Source: Eremophila alpestris peregrina
Taxonomy: Eukaryota; Chordata; Aves; Passeriformes; Alaudidae
Length of the DNA: 64,000 bases
Assembly: GCA_009792885.1 (NCBI GenBank)
Contig: WMCF01000024.1
Span: 10,723,995-10,787,994, forward strand
Direction: 5' to 3'
Positions 38,454-50,283 of the stretch are shown here, one piece after another. The number at the start of each line of letters is the position of its first letter. Position 1 is the stretch's first letter. Under the pieces are notes generated by a model that saw only the letters and a list, made by a program, of their open reading frames with translations, did no database searches and was not told the origin of the DNA. The translations under genes were made by a program, and so were the position numbers.

Positions 38454-41023
38454 CTGAATAATCTCATTGCTTGGGAAGCAAGAGTAGCAGACTCCAGGGG
38501 AGCCAAGCACTCACAGGCCAGAAGCACTGAATAAAGGTAAATTGTAGTGCAACATCTTCTTACCACTCCCAGTTAAAAATCCCAAATTTTGGTATATTTT
38601 ATCTCAAGGGTCTTTATAAACACAACATCAAAACCCACGCAAAATGCTTAAGTTAACCCAGTTCAATTTTATAACTTCAGACGAAGTTATGGCTTTCCAA
38701 ATAATTAAGTTCCAGCTCAACTATGTGCCTCAGGAAAGACTTTGTATTATCCCAGTCTGCCCCTGACTCCTCCTCCATAATGATGAGGTTCATATTTAAT
38801 TCAGGTCTTTCTCAGTCACTTCCTTCTCCACCTTAGAAATGACATTTTGGCTGCCAAATATCCCAGGAACATGGCAGTGAGCAAGAGCTGTGATCAATTC
38901 CCAGACTGTACCTGGATAATGGATACAGGCATATTTCATGCAGATCACAGAACAGCAATTCACTAAATTTTCCTTATGATTTATTGTATAAAACAGAGAT
39001 GAGCCTAGGAAGTGCAGCAAAACCCCACAATCATTTATATAATGACAACAACGTGCATCAATTGACAATGCAAAAAGACATTTCTGGGGATTATTTCAGC
39101 CACTATTGAATGAAGTCATTAGCTTCCATTTCTTAGTACGACCAACAGAAAAATGATCCAAATGCCAACATCAAACTGAAACAAGAATTATGTACTGCTA
39201 AATTATAAAACAATCTCACTAATGTAGAAAAATCAATTCTGCAGGCAAGTTGGAAATTTGTAGAAATGCCTATTTGGCAAGAAATAAGTATTATTCAGTC
39301 TTTTTGATATCTCCCAGGAGAGTTTAAACTTATATATTTATTTGAATTCATGTAATTCAGCCTCCAGGCAAGTGACCTCTACGGCAGTGGCTACACACAG
39401 GTTGATGGTACTTGCTCAGTTGTGACTTTTCTCCCTAGAAGTAGTACTGAGGTAACATCTAGGATTCACCTCACAAATCCTGAGATCCTGGGCAGGTGCT
39501 CACTCAAGCACTTCAAACAGTGACTTTCACAAGGTATCAGTGGGAGATTTTCTATCCTTGACTGCTTTTAGAGTTAAAGCCGTTTCACTGTGAAATTCAA
39601 GCTTTCAGAGAGAAATTTCCCCAGCTGTAACTTGCACTCTAAGCTGCTCATTGCCCCAACACGAGGCTCCTCAAGGATGATTCCAGTGTGCTGTAACAAC
39701 ATAAAAGCTTCTGGTATCAATTTGAGTCTAAAACATTCACTTTGTTCACAAATACATTTGCAGATTAGGTTTGCTTGAACCATTTCCAGCACTGAGAAAG
39801 ATGTGTTGATGGAAATTCCAGTGTTCCCTTTACAGGTACTTTCTCTTCTTTTAGACCTTACTAAACGACTTCAAGGACCCAGGTACTTCTTGTGCTTGGA
39901 CAACTCTTACCACTTCCATTGCCATGTCCTCTCTTGTGATGCTGTTTATAATGTATGAATTCTTCACATTTCAAACAGTTTGAGGTTATTCCCTAAGTTG
40001 ATCACTAGACTTGTGCTATGTCTGAACAGCAAATTCCTTTTCCTCAACACTTACATTTCACCTAAGGAAGAATAAATGAAGTGTAGCATTTGCTGTAGGA
40101 CCTCAGAGTTCTGCATGCTGATGGACACTGAACTGCAAAACCTTCTGCTGCTGTTCAGGGTTGAATCCACTCTTCCTGCATTACATCAATATGGACCATC
40201 AGCATAGTCTGATTTTTGAGTCAGTGTTAACCTTTACATTCTCCATGATGCCTTGTCGTTCATCCAGACTGGCCAGCCAGGCACATACCTCTGCAACCAG
40301 ACTAACCTGATATCCTACTTTGTTTTTGAATCTATTTGCCACATCAGATGTGAAGTATTAATGGTACAGCATGGACAATGGATATTCATCTAGCTGGATG
40401 CAAAGGCATCTGCAATTCCTGCAGAGGCACCAGGAGCAGGCTTGCTGAAGTGGATCAGTCATTGCCAGAATTACTCCAGTTACTTATTCTGTGCAATGCA
40501 CACTGTCACTGGGAAGGTTGTGTTTCCCTGGCAACTATCAAATACATTGTTAATGCCGCCGAAGGATTTCTAGTCAATAATGATTTCAGTCCTTTCAAAC
40601 TCATATTTTAAACGAACTTTTTGGTTAGGGTAATCCTACCTCCAGTTTGTGTTTTTAATTTATTATTGTCAGGCGGCTGGACATTTTTAGGAAGCGAAGT
40701 TTTTAACCTTAGTTCTCTGTAGACATTCAGAGCAGCACCTCTGAAGAAATCAGGGATATCAGTAAGAAATAAAAATGTGTAAGGGACCTACTCCATCATT
40801 CACAGAAATCTAGAATCAAACTGAATTAAGGTGAATACTGAAATTACATCACAAACACCAACTCCCATATATGTGTTTTTTTCTTCAAGTACTCCTACAT
40901 GGAGAACAGGAACAGCAAACCCAATGTTATTACTGAGATAAGGGTAATGATTGCAAATACTAAAGTAGGATGATAAAAAGCAGCTTTAAATTGAGCTAGT
41001 CCCAAGATGAATTTTTTTTTTGT

Positions 41024-41040
41024 TTGGTTGGTTGGTTGGT
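41024..41040 (+). repeat. (TTGG)n microsatellite within a T-rich tract
   Basis: Four TTGG units between runs of T. It is the reverse-complement counterpart of the CC-interrupted A tracts found elsewhere in the window. Confidence 0.8.
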
Positions 41041-41186
41041 GTTTTTTTTAGTTGGTGTTTATTTTATTTTGCTTTTCTTACCATACTGTCCACAAAAAAA
41101 TGTATGTGACTAGTACAATCTGCCTTGTCATTCTTCAAATGAAATTATAAATATGCACATATAATTACTGAATATTAAGAAATATT

Positions 41187-41198
41187 GGGGGGGGGGGG
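41187..41198 (+). repeat. G12 homopolymer
   Basis: Twelve consecutive G bases, an unusually long G run for an AT-rich neighbourhood and a likely site of length error. Confidence 0.9.
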
Positions 41199-42082
41199 AC
41201 ACACTAAATTTGGAACAATATAATTCCCTCCAAGGGAATTTCTTTAATATGAAGACTTTATGGTATCTAAAACCACTAGAAGGCAGCCCACTTATTTTCT
41301 TTGGAGATGGTATTTTTCCTCACAACTGAAGCTTTGCCGTAGAAGAATCTCAGCCAGAAAAGAGTTTATGGGAAAAGGAAGTAAATTGGTTTTGTAAGCT
41401 ATAAAGGTCAAAATACTTCTGAGAAATATTCCCTTTGGAAAGCTTGGAAGCAATCTTTTCCTCCAAAATTTTATGACAGCTGGCAAAGCAGGAAGACATA
41501 TGCTTTTTTGTATTGCCTAAATAAAAGTGACTGATCTGACTTATTAACACTGATTCTCTCAAGATGCAAAAAAGAGTTTCCAACAATTTTATGCTGCTCT
41601 TAATATTCATTAGCAATATCTGCTCTTACATGGGCAATATTTATCCTAAACATCTGTCTGCAGGATCAGTTTCAGGATTTAGAAGATATGCTTCCAAATT
41701 TATTAGATTTCATTTTCAGTCTATTGAGAATGATTAACTGAAGCTTTTAAGGCTACAGAAATAAAAACAAGCACTAAGGTCTGATAAAAGTCATGCTTGT
41801 AATTATCTAATTCATAAACCAGAGAAGTTCAGCTACTTATATTTTGAAAAAGCATTTCAGAGTTTTGTTTTCCACACACTTTTAAAACCAGGGAAGAGAC
41901 TATCCTATAGTCTGAAAATAGAATAATAAATTCATCGTAGCAGATAAAATTTAAAAAAAAAAATAAATAACATATAAAAACAAGAGCCTAGTAAAAATTC
42001 TTACTAAAAAGCCATACAGCTTCCAGAATGGGCAAGACTCCATAAATCTTCATGCAAACCAGGCTGAGAGAGTGGAGGTTAC

Positions 42083-42859
42083 TGTCTTGGTTTGAAAAGA
42101 CAGGTAGCTGCTAGGGGGAAGCCAGTGCTCTCCCCTTGCAATGGAGACTGCAAACCCCCTCCCACCGAATTATTATAAATTTGAAATTAAGGGGATCTCA
42201 GGCAAAAAAGATGTGGGAATGGGAATAACAGGTTTTCTTTACTAATATATATATATATATAACAAAACAAGCAAACAAACAAACAAACAACTACAGCATT
42301 AATAATACAACAGAAACCAAGAACCTCGAGGGACCACAAATCCCAGGGCAGCCTGATCCCCAGTGGCTCTGAGGCACCAAGCTGGTGGAAGATCCTGGGC
42401 TGGTGATGAAGCAGATGAGCAGTTCTGTAGTGGTGACTGAAACAGCAGAGATGTCCCGGCTGAGCAAAAGGGTGTGAGGTCAGTGTAGGCAAAAGCCTCA
42501 AAGCGATGATGGGACAGGGTCGGGCTCACCCCAGCAGGGCAGGAGGAGAGCTCAGAAATCCCCGGGCACACGAGCAGATGGTGGTAGGTTTTCCCAGGAG
42601 CGGAGACGATGGTGACAGTGAAAACTCCTCTCCTCTCGCAGCAAGCCAAAAAAACCTGGTGTCCTCTCTCCTCGGTGCCAAGGGGAAAAGTGACCATCAC
42701 CCCCAGGTCCCGTCCCTTTGGTCTTTCCTTCCCTGGTTTCTTTTGTCTTTTGTTAAGTACCCGACAATCACTCAGCGTTAGTGTCTTAGCAACTTGAGGG
42801 AAAAAATTCCAAAAGGCAAAACAGACAAAAAAAACATCAACCAAATCTAACCCCCAACA
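42083..42859 (-). mobile_element. Solo LTR (ERVL-like, passerine type) with 5-bp target duplication
   Basis: The element starts TGTCTTGGTTTG at 42083 and ends CCCCCAACA at 42859, giving TGT...ACA ends and 777 bp. GTTAC immediately precedes (42078-42082) and follows (42860-42864) it, a perfect 5-bp duplication as expected for ERVL-type integrations. The block 'ccgaattattataaatttga', then 'ggggatctcaggcaaaaaag' and 'gggaatgggaataacag' is, as I recall, shared by LTRs common in songbirds. Orientation is inferred as minus: in that direction a long U3 precedes a T-rich segment with an AGTAAA poly(A)-like signal and a short U5. The 189-codon minus frame (42299-42868) lies within this LTR and is not a gene. 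No second LTR or internal region is present. Confidence 0.88.
42243..42290 (+). repeat. (TA)n followed by (CAAA)n inside the LTR
   Basis: About nine TA units (42243-42261) are followed by about five CAAA units (42272-42290). Expansion within the LTR probably lengthened it relative to sister copies. Confidence 0.85.
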
Positions 42860-43173
42860 GTTACTCATCCTGGAGAAGAGAATGTCCAGGGAAATCTTGG
42901 AGCCTCTTCCAGTGCTTCCAGGACAAAGGGCAATGACTTTAAACTTTAAAAGGGCGGGTTTAGATCAGAGTTTAGAAGAAAATTCACTCTGAGGACAGTA
43001 AGGCCCTGGCACAGATTGCCCAGAGAAATTTTTGGTGCCCCTGGGTGTGTCCAAGGCCAGTTTAGAGGGGGGTTGGAGCAGCCTGGGACAGTGGAAGGTG
43101 TCCCTGCCCATGGCAGGGGACAAAATAATCTTTAACATCCCTTCCAACCCAAACTATTCCATGATTTTATGAT

Positions 43174-46100
43174 AAAAGGAACGAACAAGAAAACCTACAG
43201 TTAACTGTGAATCTCGGAAGAGTGAGTCTATTAAATCCCACTCAGATTCTCTAAAATAAAAAAAATAACTAGAATCTCCAGATCTTTCCATACATCCACT
43301 AACCCTCCTCCTTGTTCTGGGCAGCAGCTGAAGAACAGCACAAGAGCAGCACAATTCCAGAACCATCAGTGCACTCATGGACACAAGACCAGGCAAGCAT
43401 CTTGGGCATGCTGGTAACACTGAACAGTGTGCCCAGAGAGAGGGTACAAGGGTATTGACATGGAAGGTAGGAAGGTGTTCTGTCACACACTTTTTCCTGC
43501 AATCACCTTGACTCCTCGCTGAGCACAGACCAGACTTGCAGAGTCCCAAGAAAACACATTGGGCAGACGCATTTTAACCAATACTCACAGGCTCCCTGTC
43601 AACGTTCACAGAAAGCACTTAAAATTTTGTGCACATGAAGACTGCTTGGCTCAAAATATACAGTAAACAGGAACTGCAATGTTATTAATGGCTTCAAAAA
43701 TAGAAGCTGTTAGACAGCCAGGCTATTTGTGTTCCTCATACAGACTGCCCCACTTTCTCCCTGTTCTATATAATCATTCTAATACAGTATTCTCACTTAC
43801 ATGGTTAAGTATACTTTTATTTTCCCTCCCAGGGAGTTTTTTCTACTTCTTTAATACAATGCAGCTGTCTAACACTGGGTTACTCTCCTCATAATGAAGC
43901 AGCACAACAGCAAAGACTTCCAAACTCACACAAGTAAACTAACACTGTCATGCAACACAGGTTTTGTCCAGTTCATTTTAACCAAGGCGCAACCTCCCAT
44001 TCCTTGCCAGCAGGCTCAGTCCTGAGCACACGCACAATGCAATGTAAATGAGAAGCTTTGTTACTCTCTAACAATCCTTAGAAATACTACAGGTAACCAT
44101 GAGCTAGTCCAGCAGAATTACCACGGGAGTTCCATAGTAGGAAATACACAAAAAGCTCCCCTCCACAATGGATTGCTGTTCACCACCAGCCACTGACTGC
44201 CCTTCTACTTCAGAGGAACACAACAAATTATTATCTTCTTCTCCTCTTTTGTCAGTATTACAGTGCTCCTAGATAAAGTCAAATGACAGAGGTTTGTTTG
44301 GTTTTACTTTACCTAATTTATCTAAACAACAAACTAATTGATCATGCTATGGCTTTTTCCAAATGCAGAATATTGCAGCCCACTGTTTTTCCACCACACC
44401 AGATATTACATCCTGCTTTGCTGAAGCCCCCAGAGCTCCCTGAAAGCCACTGTGACTTGCAGATTTTGCACAATTAGAGACTTTCAGGGCAGTGCTGGTC
44501 AGCCCAGCATTAGATACCATGTACCCCAGGGACTTCACCATCTGAGTTTTGCGATCTCCTGCTGTACTTTCTATTCTGTACAGATTCACCAACCAACCAG
44601 GTCTGAGCTTTGCTTCTCAAATTACTCCAATAACCACATATGGGAGAATTTAGAGCCAAGCCAAGAGATAGAAAATGGATAATGACAGAACAAAAGGATA
44701 AAAGGAAAGTATTGAAGAAAATCAAGACAAAATAGAGTGATTTAACCTACATTATAATGTGATATCTGAAGTATAAAATTCTTAGGAATAATTCCTCAGG
44801 ACAGGAAGGCAGTTGAGGCTGCTGGTCTTTGAATTGTAATGTGCCAAGGCAGCTCTTTAATCTCACAGCCTATCTATAGTAACATTCTGCAGTTCTACAG
44901 AGCTAAGCTATTTTTTACTTTCCTCTCACTGTTCTTCCCATGCTATCTAATGCTAATGTGTACAGTGATTAATAGACTTTCAGCAAAAATCCAGTTTTTC
45001 AGTTATTCTGACTCCCTGCCTGCCCTTTCTGAGGACCTCAATAAGGTTTGTCACTGCAGGGTCAAACACACTGCACCATCCTGCCCCCTATCCCTGGAAT
45101 CCTCCAAAAGCAGAGGAAAAGCACAAGAATTATTTCACACAGGCCAACTGCAGCCTATGTTTTGTGTCTGAACAGATGCTTCCCTCGCCTCAACAAAAAT
45201 TGTGTTAGAAAATGCAGCGTGTTATGGAAATGGATGTATTCACTCCAATTAACCAAATTCTACATTAAGGGCTATTTAATGCAGGTAACCAGGCAAGACG
45301 GGACAAACCTCGGTATATTCACAGTGAAAGGAAATTACTGTATTAATAATTTGTCCAAATAGAAGAGGAAGAAAAGTCTTGAAATTACCTGATACTACTA
45401 AGTTCATACGGCAACTCATTCACTTACTAGAACTGATCTAGCAAATAAAATTCCTATTTTCTGGCCCTTCCCTGTGAACAGAATGTGAACACAATTCTAG
45501 CTCAAGTCCCTATGGTCTTTAGTTCTTTTGTATTGTTTCACTGTTCTTTGGTATTAAATTCTGAACATTTCTGGGAAAACCCAGGAGATCCCCAATCCTG
45601 CAGAATTTCAGCAGACTCCATTTACACTGGAGTACCAAACAGAAGAGTTACAGTCTCTAAAGCTGGAAAATTGGCATCCTCCTTACAGGCATATCTCATG
45701 CTTATTCAGAGTTACAAAGTCTTGCCCCAAACCATGCAATTATAAGTAAGTAAATAATCACAAAATTATGTTGTCCTATAATGTCTTCCCTCTCCTCTGA
45801 AGGCCTTTATTTAAAATGAAAGCTAAACCAGGTCTCAATATTTCGTACCAAGTGCACTTTGATAAACTTTAGTAACCAGCGAGATGTCAGAGAGATGTAT
45901 CATTATATACAAAATTACACAGCTCATCACTCATTTGTAGACTCAAAATGGAAGTGAGGCGCAAGAATTTCCATCACCTAAGTCACTTTAAACCAGTCCC
46001 CACATCATTTTCAAACTCAAACTATGTCATACCTCCAATAATGTTATAATATGACTTATTCTTTGCCTCAGCAGAGACACAAACATCAGTAAAAATCCAT

Positions 46101-49100
46101 TCCCAGCAGCCAATGCTTTTTCAGGTTGGAAGGCATTTAGAATTCACATGCCTACATTACCCTTTCCTTCTATTCATTGTTGTCCTATTTCCAAGATCTT
46201 ATTTCCACAAATATCTTCACGCACCTTGCTGACTTTCCCCCCATTTCCATCTTCCTTACTGATGGCACATCTAGGAATTCATGCATAGAGCTTGTCATCC
46301 AGACAATGACAGGATCATTTCTTCAAAAATAAACATAAGAACTCTGCCTTCTAAGGTTATTACTTTTATTGGTTCTTATTTCAAAGAAAATAGGGAGAAG
46401 AGGGGAAGGCAAAGAAAATTCACCATTGTGCTGCTGAGAACTGTAGCAGTAAAATGTACTGAGCAAAAAGCAAATGGAGAGAGGAAGATATTTTAAAAGA
46501 GGTACCTGCACAGCAAGAACTTATTAAAACATTAAACTTTTTTGATAGGGTCATTGGGGGAAGGGAGTATGTTTCCTTTATATGACCATAAAGACCAAGC
46601 TTAGGAAAAGAAATCTTGATTGTGAAGAATTGCTGGGAGGTTAAAATATTGCCACATAAGAGAATTTATAATCAAGTAATTCTTCTGTATAAACAGATCT
46701 GATAAAGCAGGTTCTCTTCAGTTCATCAGCTGATAATCCACATGTCTCATAGGTTTGCTTTCTTAAAATGAAAATTGGATAAAATTCCCTGCTGAGAAAT
46801 GAATCCATATCCAATGAACACCATCCTTTTGTATGAATTTAAACCATCAAGCATACAAATTTTTGAATTTCATGTCCTAACTACAGAAATTATTTGTTTC
46901 CTTAGAGAGCACAGGTCTATATATTCAGTGTGATATATTTAATATTTCTCACATAATGCTTATTTACACCTCAGAAACTGTTTAAATTATTATGCTTTTC
47001 CTTCTTTTCCATATCCTTACCAGCAATGAATACTGAACTGTAAAATCACCTTTTGGGACCTTAATCTGTTGCCAAGGATACTGGGGATATAATTATGATT
47101 TTATTGTAGACTAACTGAAAGACTTCTCTTTGTTGCAAGTGCAATTCAGCCTCATCCAGTGTTAATTGCAGCTCCACACCCCCTTTCATCCTGCTATTGT
47201 AGAGTGCTAGGAAAATTATACACCAACACTCCTGAGACTCCGATTCTGGGTCTATTCCATGGACTGAGAACCTGCAGTACAAAGGCTCGGGATGCCTTGC
47301 TGAAGGTCAAAACTTCTACTGGAAATCAAATCAGGTGCCACCCTAATGGGGGCTGATAAAGTGCACACACACCTGGCCAAAGGCCACTTCCACTGTAAAC
47401 TCAGACTTTGGGTGGGTCCAGGAATGCCATGGTGCAATCTTCCCTGTACTCCTCCGTGCTGCCCATGGTTTTATCAGACAAATTCCATTCCAATACAGGT
47501 GTTGTCACTGCTCACGTGTTGCTGGTACCTCCCTGGCCAAAGCTGCCAGCTCCCAAGAGGAAGTACTAATGAATTAGCTAAACTTACACTCCAAAGAGCA
47601 GAGAACTTGAAGGAAAACTGAGCCAATTAATTGTTGCAATTGTAATGATTAAAAAAATGGTATGGGGACTCAATAATTTGGGGGAGGGAGGGGAGGAGCG
47701 GGTAGTCCCCCCTTGTTTGTTGGGGGGTTGTCCTTTTGGGTTTTTTTTACTGATTTCCCAATATTTTTATGGAGTAACAGACTATTCCCCTTCCTACAGC
47801 TCTGAAGCTTGGTGCAAGTCCTGTGGACTAATTTTTCTCCCCACTCTTATCTTTATAACAAAAGAACTAAAATGAGAAGGAGGAGACATAACTTAAAAAG
47901 AAGAAAAAAGCCCCATACATCTACCAAAGGTGCAATTCAAACCAAATGCATCCATCAAAAAGATGAAAATCATCATACAAGGGGAGGAAAAAAATACTAA
48001 CGGGCTAAAACATCTTGGAGACTTTCAAACACATTTGCAACTCAGACCCCAAATTTACTGCTGCAGGAGTTGTCTGTCACAGTTGAGGAGCACACCTTCT
48101 GCAGCTGGCCTTGCAGGCAAGTTCCAGCTCACAGGGCTTCAGCTGCTCCTTGGCACCAGGACATTTCTCTGCCACATTTCAATCTGTGTGCATCCTGCTC
48201 TCTGCAGTTTGACACATCCCAGTGGCCTCAACTGATTTGTATCCAGCAGGGCTATAAGGTAGATTATGGAATAGCTGTAAGCTCTCATGAACTGACTCCA
48301 AAAACACTCCTCAGTCAACTCAGCCATGTTTTCCATGTTGAACAAGAGTAATGTGAACCTCAAAAAAAATCAGTACTTTCAGATAACATCAACTAAGGCT
48401 TTACAAACATTTATCTTTTTCTTTTAAGCATCTCATTGCTGAAACTGAGCCATTTTCTCTTTCATGCCATTAAAAGTTTAAGTGGTCATCAATGCAGCAC
48501 CCTCACCTAGGAACAAAAAAATACCAACTAGCCTACTAATTTTGGCCCAAAAAAAACCACCCAAAACCCAAAATACCCTCGATGAACTCTCATTTTGATT
48601 TTTGTTCTCAAATACTTAATTGCTTGCTCTTTGCACTGAGAATACTCAGTGTTAGCACCACTAGAGACATGAAGTGGCCCAAAATATTTGTGTATTTCTC
48701 CCAAAACAAACAGAGGCCGGTCACATTAACATAAAGCTGTTTTGTGATGCAGGTAAGTAACTTAATTTGCCCTGTCTAAGACACTGCAATAACAAACCCC
48801 TTTTCCCCCTCCTAAGCACAATCTGCTGCAGGACAAAATCCTTTGCTCGTTTCAAGGTAAAATCTCTTCTCTGTTTGGCCGGTAGAGGGAAGCATCATAT
48901 TCCCAAATTTTCCCCAGGACGCTGCTGCCGGAATGCATCCTCAGAGTCTGAGAGCTGATGTTATAAAATATCACAGTGGTAATTAGAAGCATTTGATTAA
49001 GCAAATCCCTTACTATCCCATACTTTCCTGTTTTCATCTTAATTTTATTCCATGTTGAAGGTATATAAATTGCTTTAAAATTAATTTAAGCAGGGAATTC

Positions 49101-50139
49101 TGCTTAGAAACTACATGAAGATACGAATTATTAGAATGTGCCCTTAACAAAACCCTTTTTCTAAAATTGTTTTCTGAAACAACACCTGATATTTAACACT
49201 GAAAGAAGCATCATTGTAATGGTTTTCTCAGATTTGCGCAAATCCTTTATGTTCCTAGCATATTGATTTTTGGCTCTTTCACAAGGCCAAACCTTGAAGG
49301 GAGGCCCTCACACAAAGAAAAAAAGAAAAACCAAACCGGATTTCAGCAGTAAAAAGCCTCTTGTAATCATCATGACTTCAAATTTTTGGGTTGTATTCAT
49401 TCCTCTAATTAACACGAGTACACTCTGCAGTGTCTTGTTTGGGAACACTAGAAAAAGCTGTAACAATTTCAACAATAATCTTTCTTCTCATCAACCTACT
49501 CCCTTGTTTCAGTTCTTTTCCTTTCAAACAAAGCAGTGCCAATTTTACCACTCGGAATAGAAAAAACATTGCAATACCCTCCTTTAGCAGGGCTCAAAAT
49601 CAGCAAGGGGACACCAAGATATCTGCAATTTTCTCTAACCTTATTTCTGCTCATCTTCACCTATCAGACAGGTGACTCCTTTAGAACTTCTTTATTACTC
49701 TGCTAACAGACAGTCTCCAAACAGCCCCTTTGGGGTCACAGCTTGCTGCAAACCTCCACTAATAAGACCTGAATCATATTTCAATGACATTACAGCTTCA
49801 AATGTAATTCTGTTTTGGACTGAGACAGGCATTCTCTGCTGAGCATGGTCTCTCAAACCTCAGATTGTTTCAGATGTATCTAGAAGCCTAATTGGTTATT
49901 AATTGCCCCCCATATTATTTGAGATTTTGAAATGCTTTGTCCCAATGACCTCTCCTCCTACAGTTATTGCTGCCAGTCCACAGTCACTTGATAACATACA
50001 TCAGACAGAAAGAAAAACTGGGTTTAAATTCATAAAGCCCTAGCCTTCAAGATGAAGAATTTATTACTAGTTTTTAAAACTGTATATCTGAGGTAATTTC
50101 ATAAGTATTCTTCAGAAAACATTTTTTAGCAGAACTTAC
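43174..50139. other. Gene-free unique sequence
   Basis: No recognised gene. A perfect CAG/GTAAGT donor-like site at 48753 (plus) follows an open stretch of about 29 codons with no convincing 3' splice site. G-rich structure-prone DNA lies at 47680-47727. CC-interrupted A runs occur near 48548-48580. Confidence 0.5.
47680..47727 (+). repeat. G-quadruplex motif with adjoining C6 and G6 runs
   Basis: Runs GGGGG, GGG, GGGG and GGG (47680-47702) separated by 1, 1 and 6 bases meet the canonical G-quadruplex pattern. CCCCCC (47707-47712) and GGGGGG (47722-47727) follow and could pair with one another or compete with the quadruplex. Confidence 0.75.
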
Positions 50140-50283
50140 CAAAGGCAGTAAGGCAGAGAAAGCCCTGATTAAGGGGGGATTTAGTCCTTCCAAGGCTTTC
50201 TCTGACACTGCCCAAACACAATACTGGACTCTTCCCTCCATAAAAATCAGGCTTCCAATATTTTTAACAATTACAATTTCCAG
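50140..50283 (-). CDS. Exon-like open frame of 48 codons on the minus strand, unassigned
   Basis: Read on the minus strand, 'gattgtgcgcag' precedes 50283 and TTTG/GTAAGTT follows 50140. The 144 bases between are open in phase 0 at both ends. The translation begins LEIVIVKNIGSLIF and later holds EKALEGLNPPLIRAFSALLP, a plausible amphipathic helix. The pyrimidine tract before the acceptor is weak and I recognise no family, so the call rests only on borders, phase and composition. It lies on the same strand as the candidate at 38100-38453, but no linking exon was found. Confidence 0.17.

Larger units (their letters stand above)
38527..42059. other. Gene-free unique sequence with simple repeats
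   Basis: No recognised gene. It holds a T-rich/(TTGG)n stretch at 41012-41055 and a G12 run at 41187-41198. Confidence 0.55.
42060..43173 (+). mobile_element. CR1 retroposon interrupted by an LTR
   Basis: The left piece (42060-42082, 'caggctgagagagtggaggt' then 'tac') and the right piece (42865-43173, from 'tcatcctggagaagagaatg') join into the usual CR1 order 'gactgagagagttgggg...ttcagcctggagaagag'. The right piece continues with 'aggccctggcacagattgcc', 'gggacagtggaaggtgtccc', 'ctgcccatggcagggg' and ends 'attccatgattttatgat', the CR1 3' terminal repeat. The copy is on the plus strand, 5'-truncated at about 42060, and was later split by the 777-bp LTR listed next. Confidence 0.9.

Noticed and set aside
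42299..42868. Longest open frame in the window (189 codons, minus strand)
   Set aside because: It lies almost entirely inside the solo LTR 42083-42859 and overruns into the flanking CR1. LTR sequence does not encode protein here, and no family resemblance was seen.
48658..48752. Open stretch before a perfect CAG/GTAAGT site
   Set aside because: The donor is strong, but the only possible acceptor lacks a pyrimidine tract and the 29-codon translation is unremarkable.
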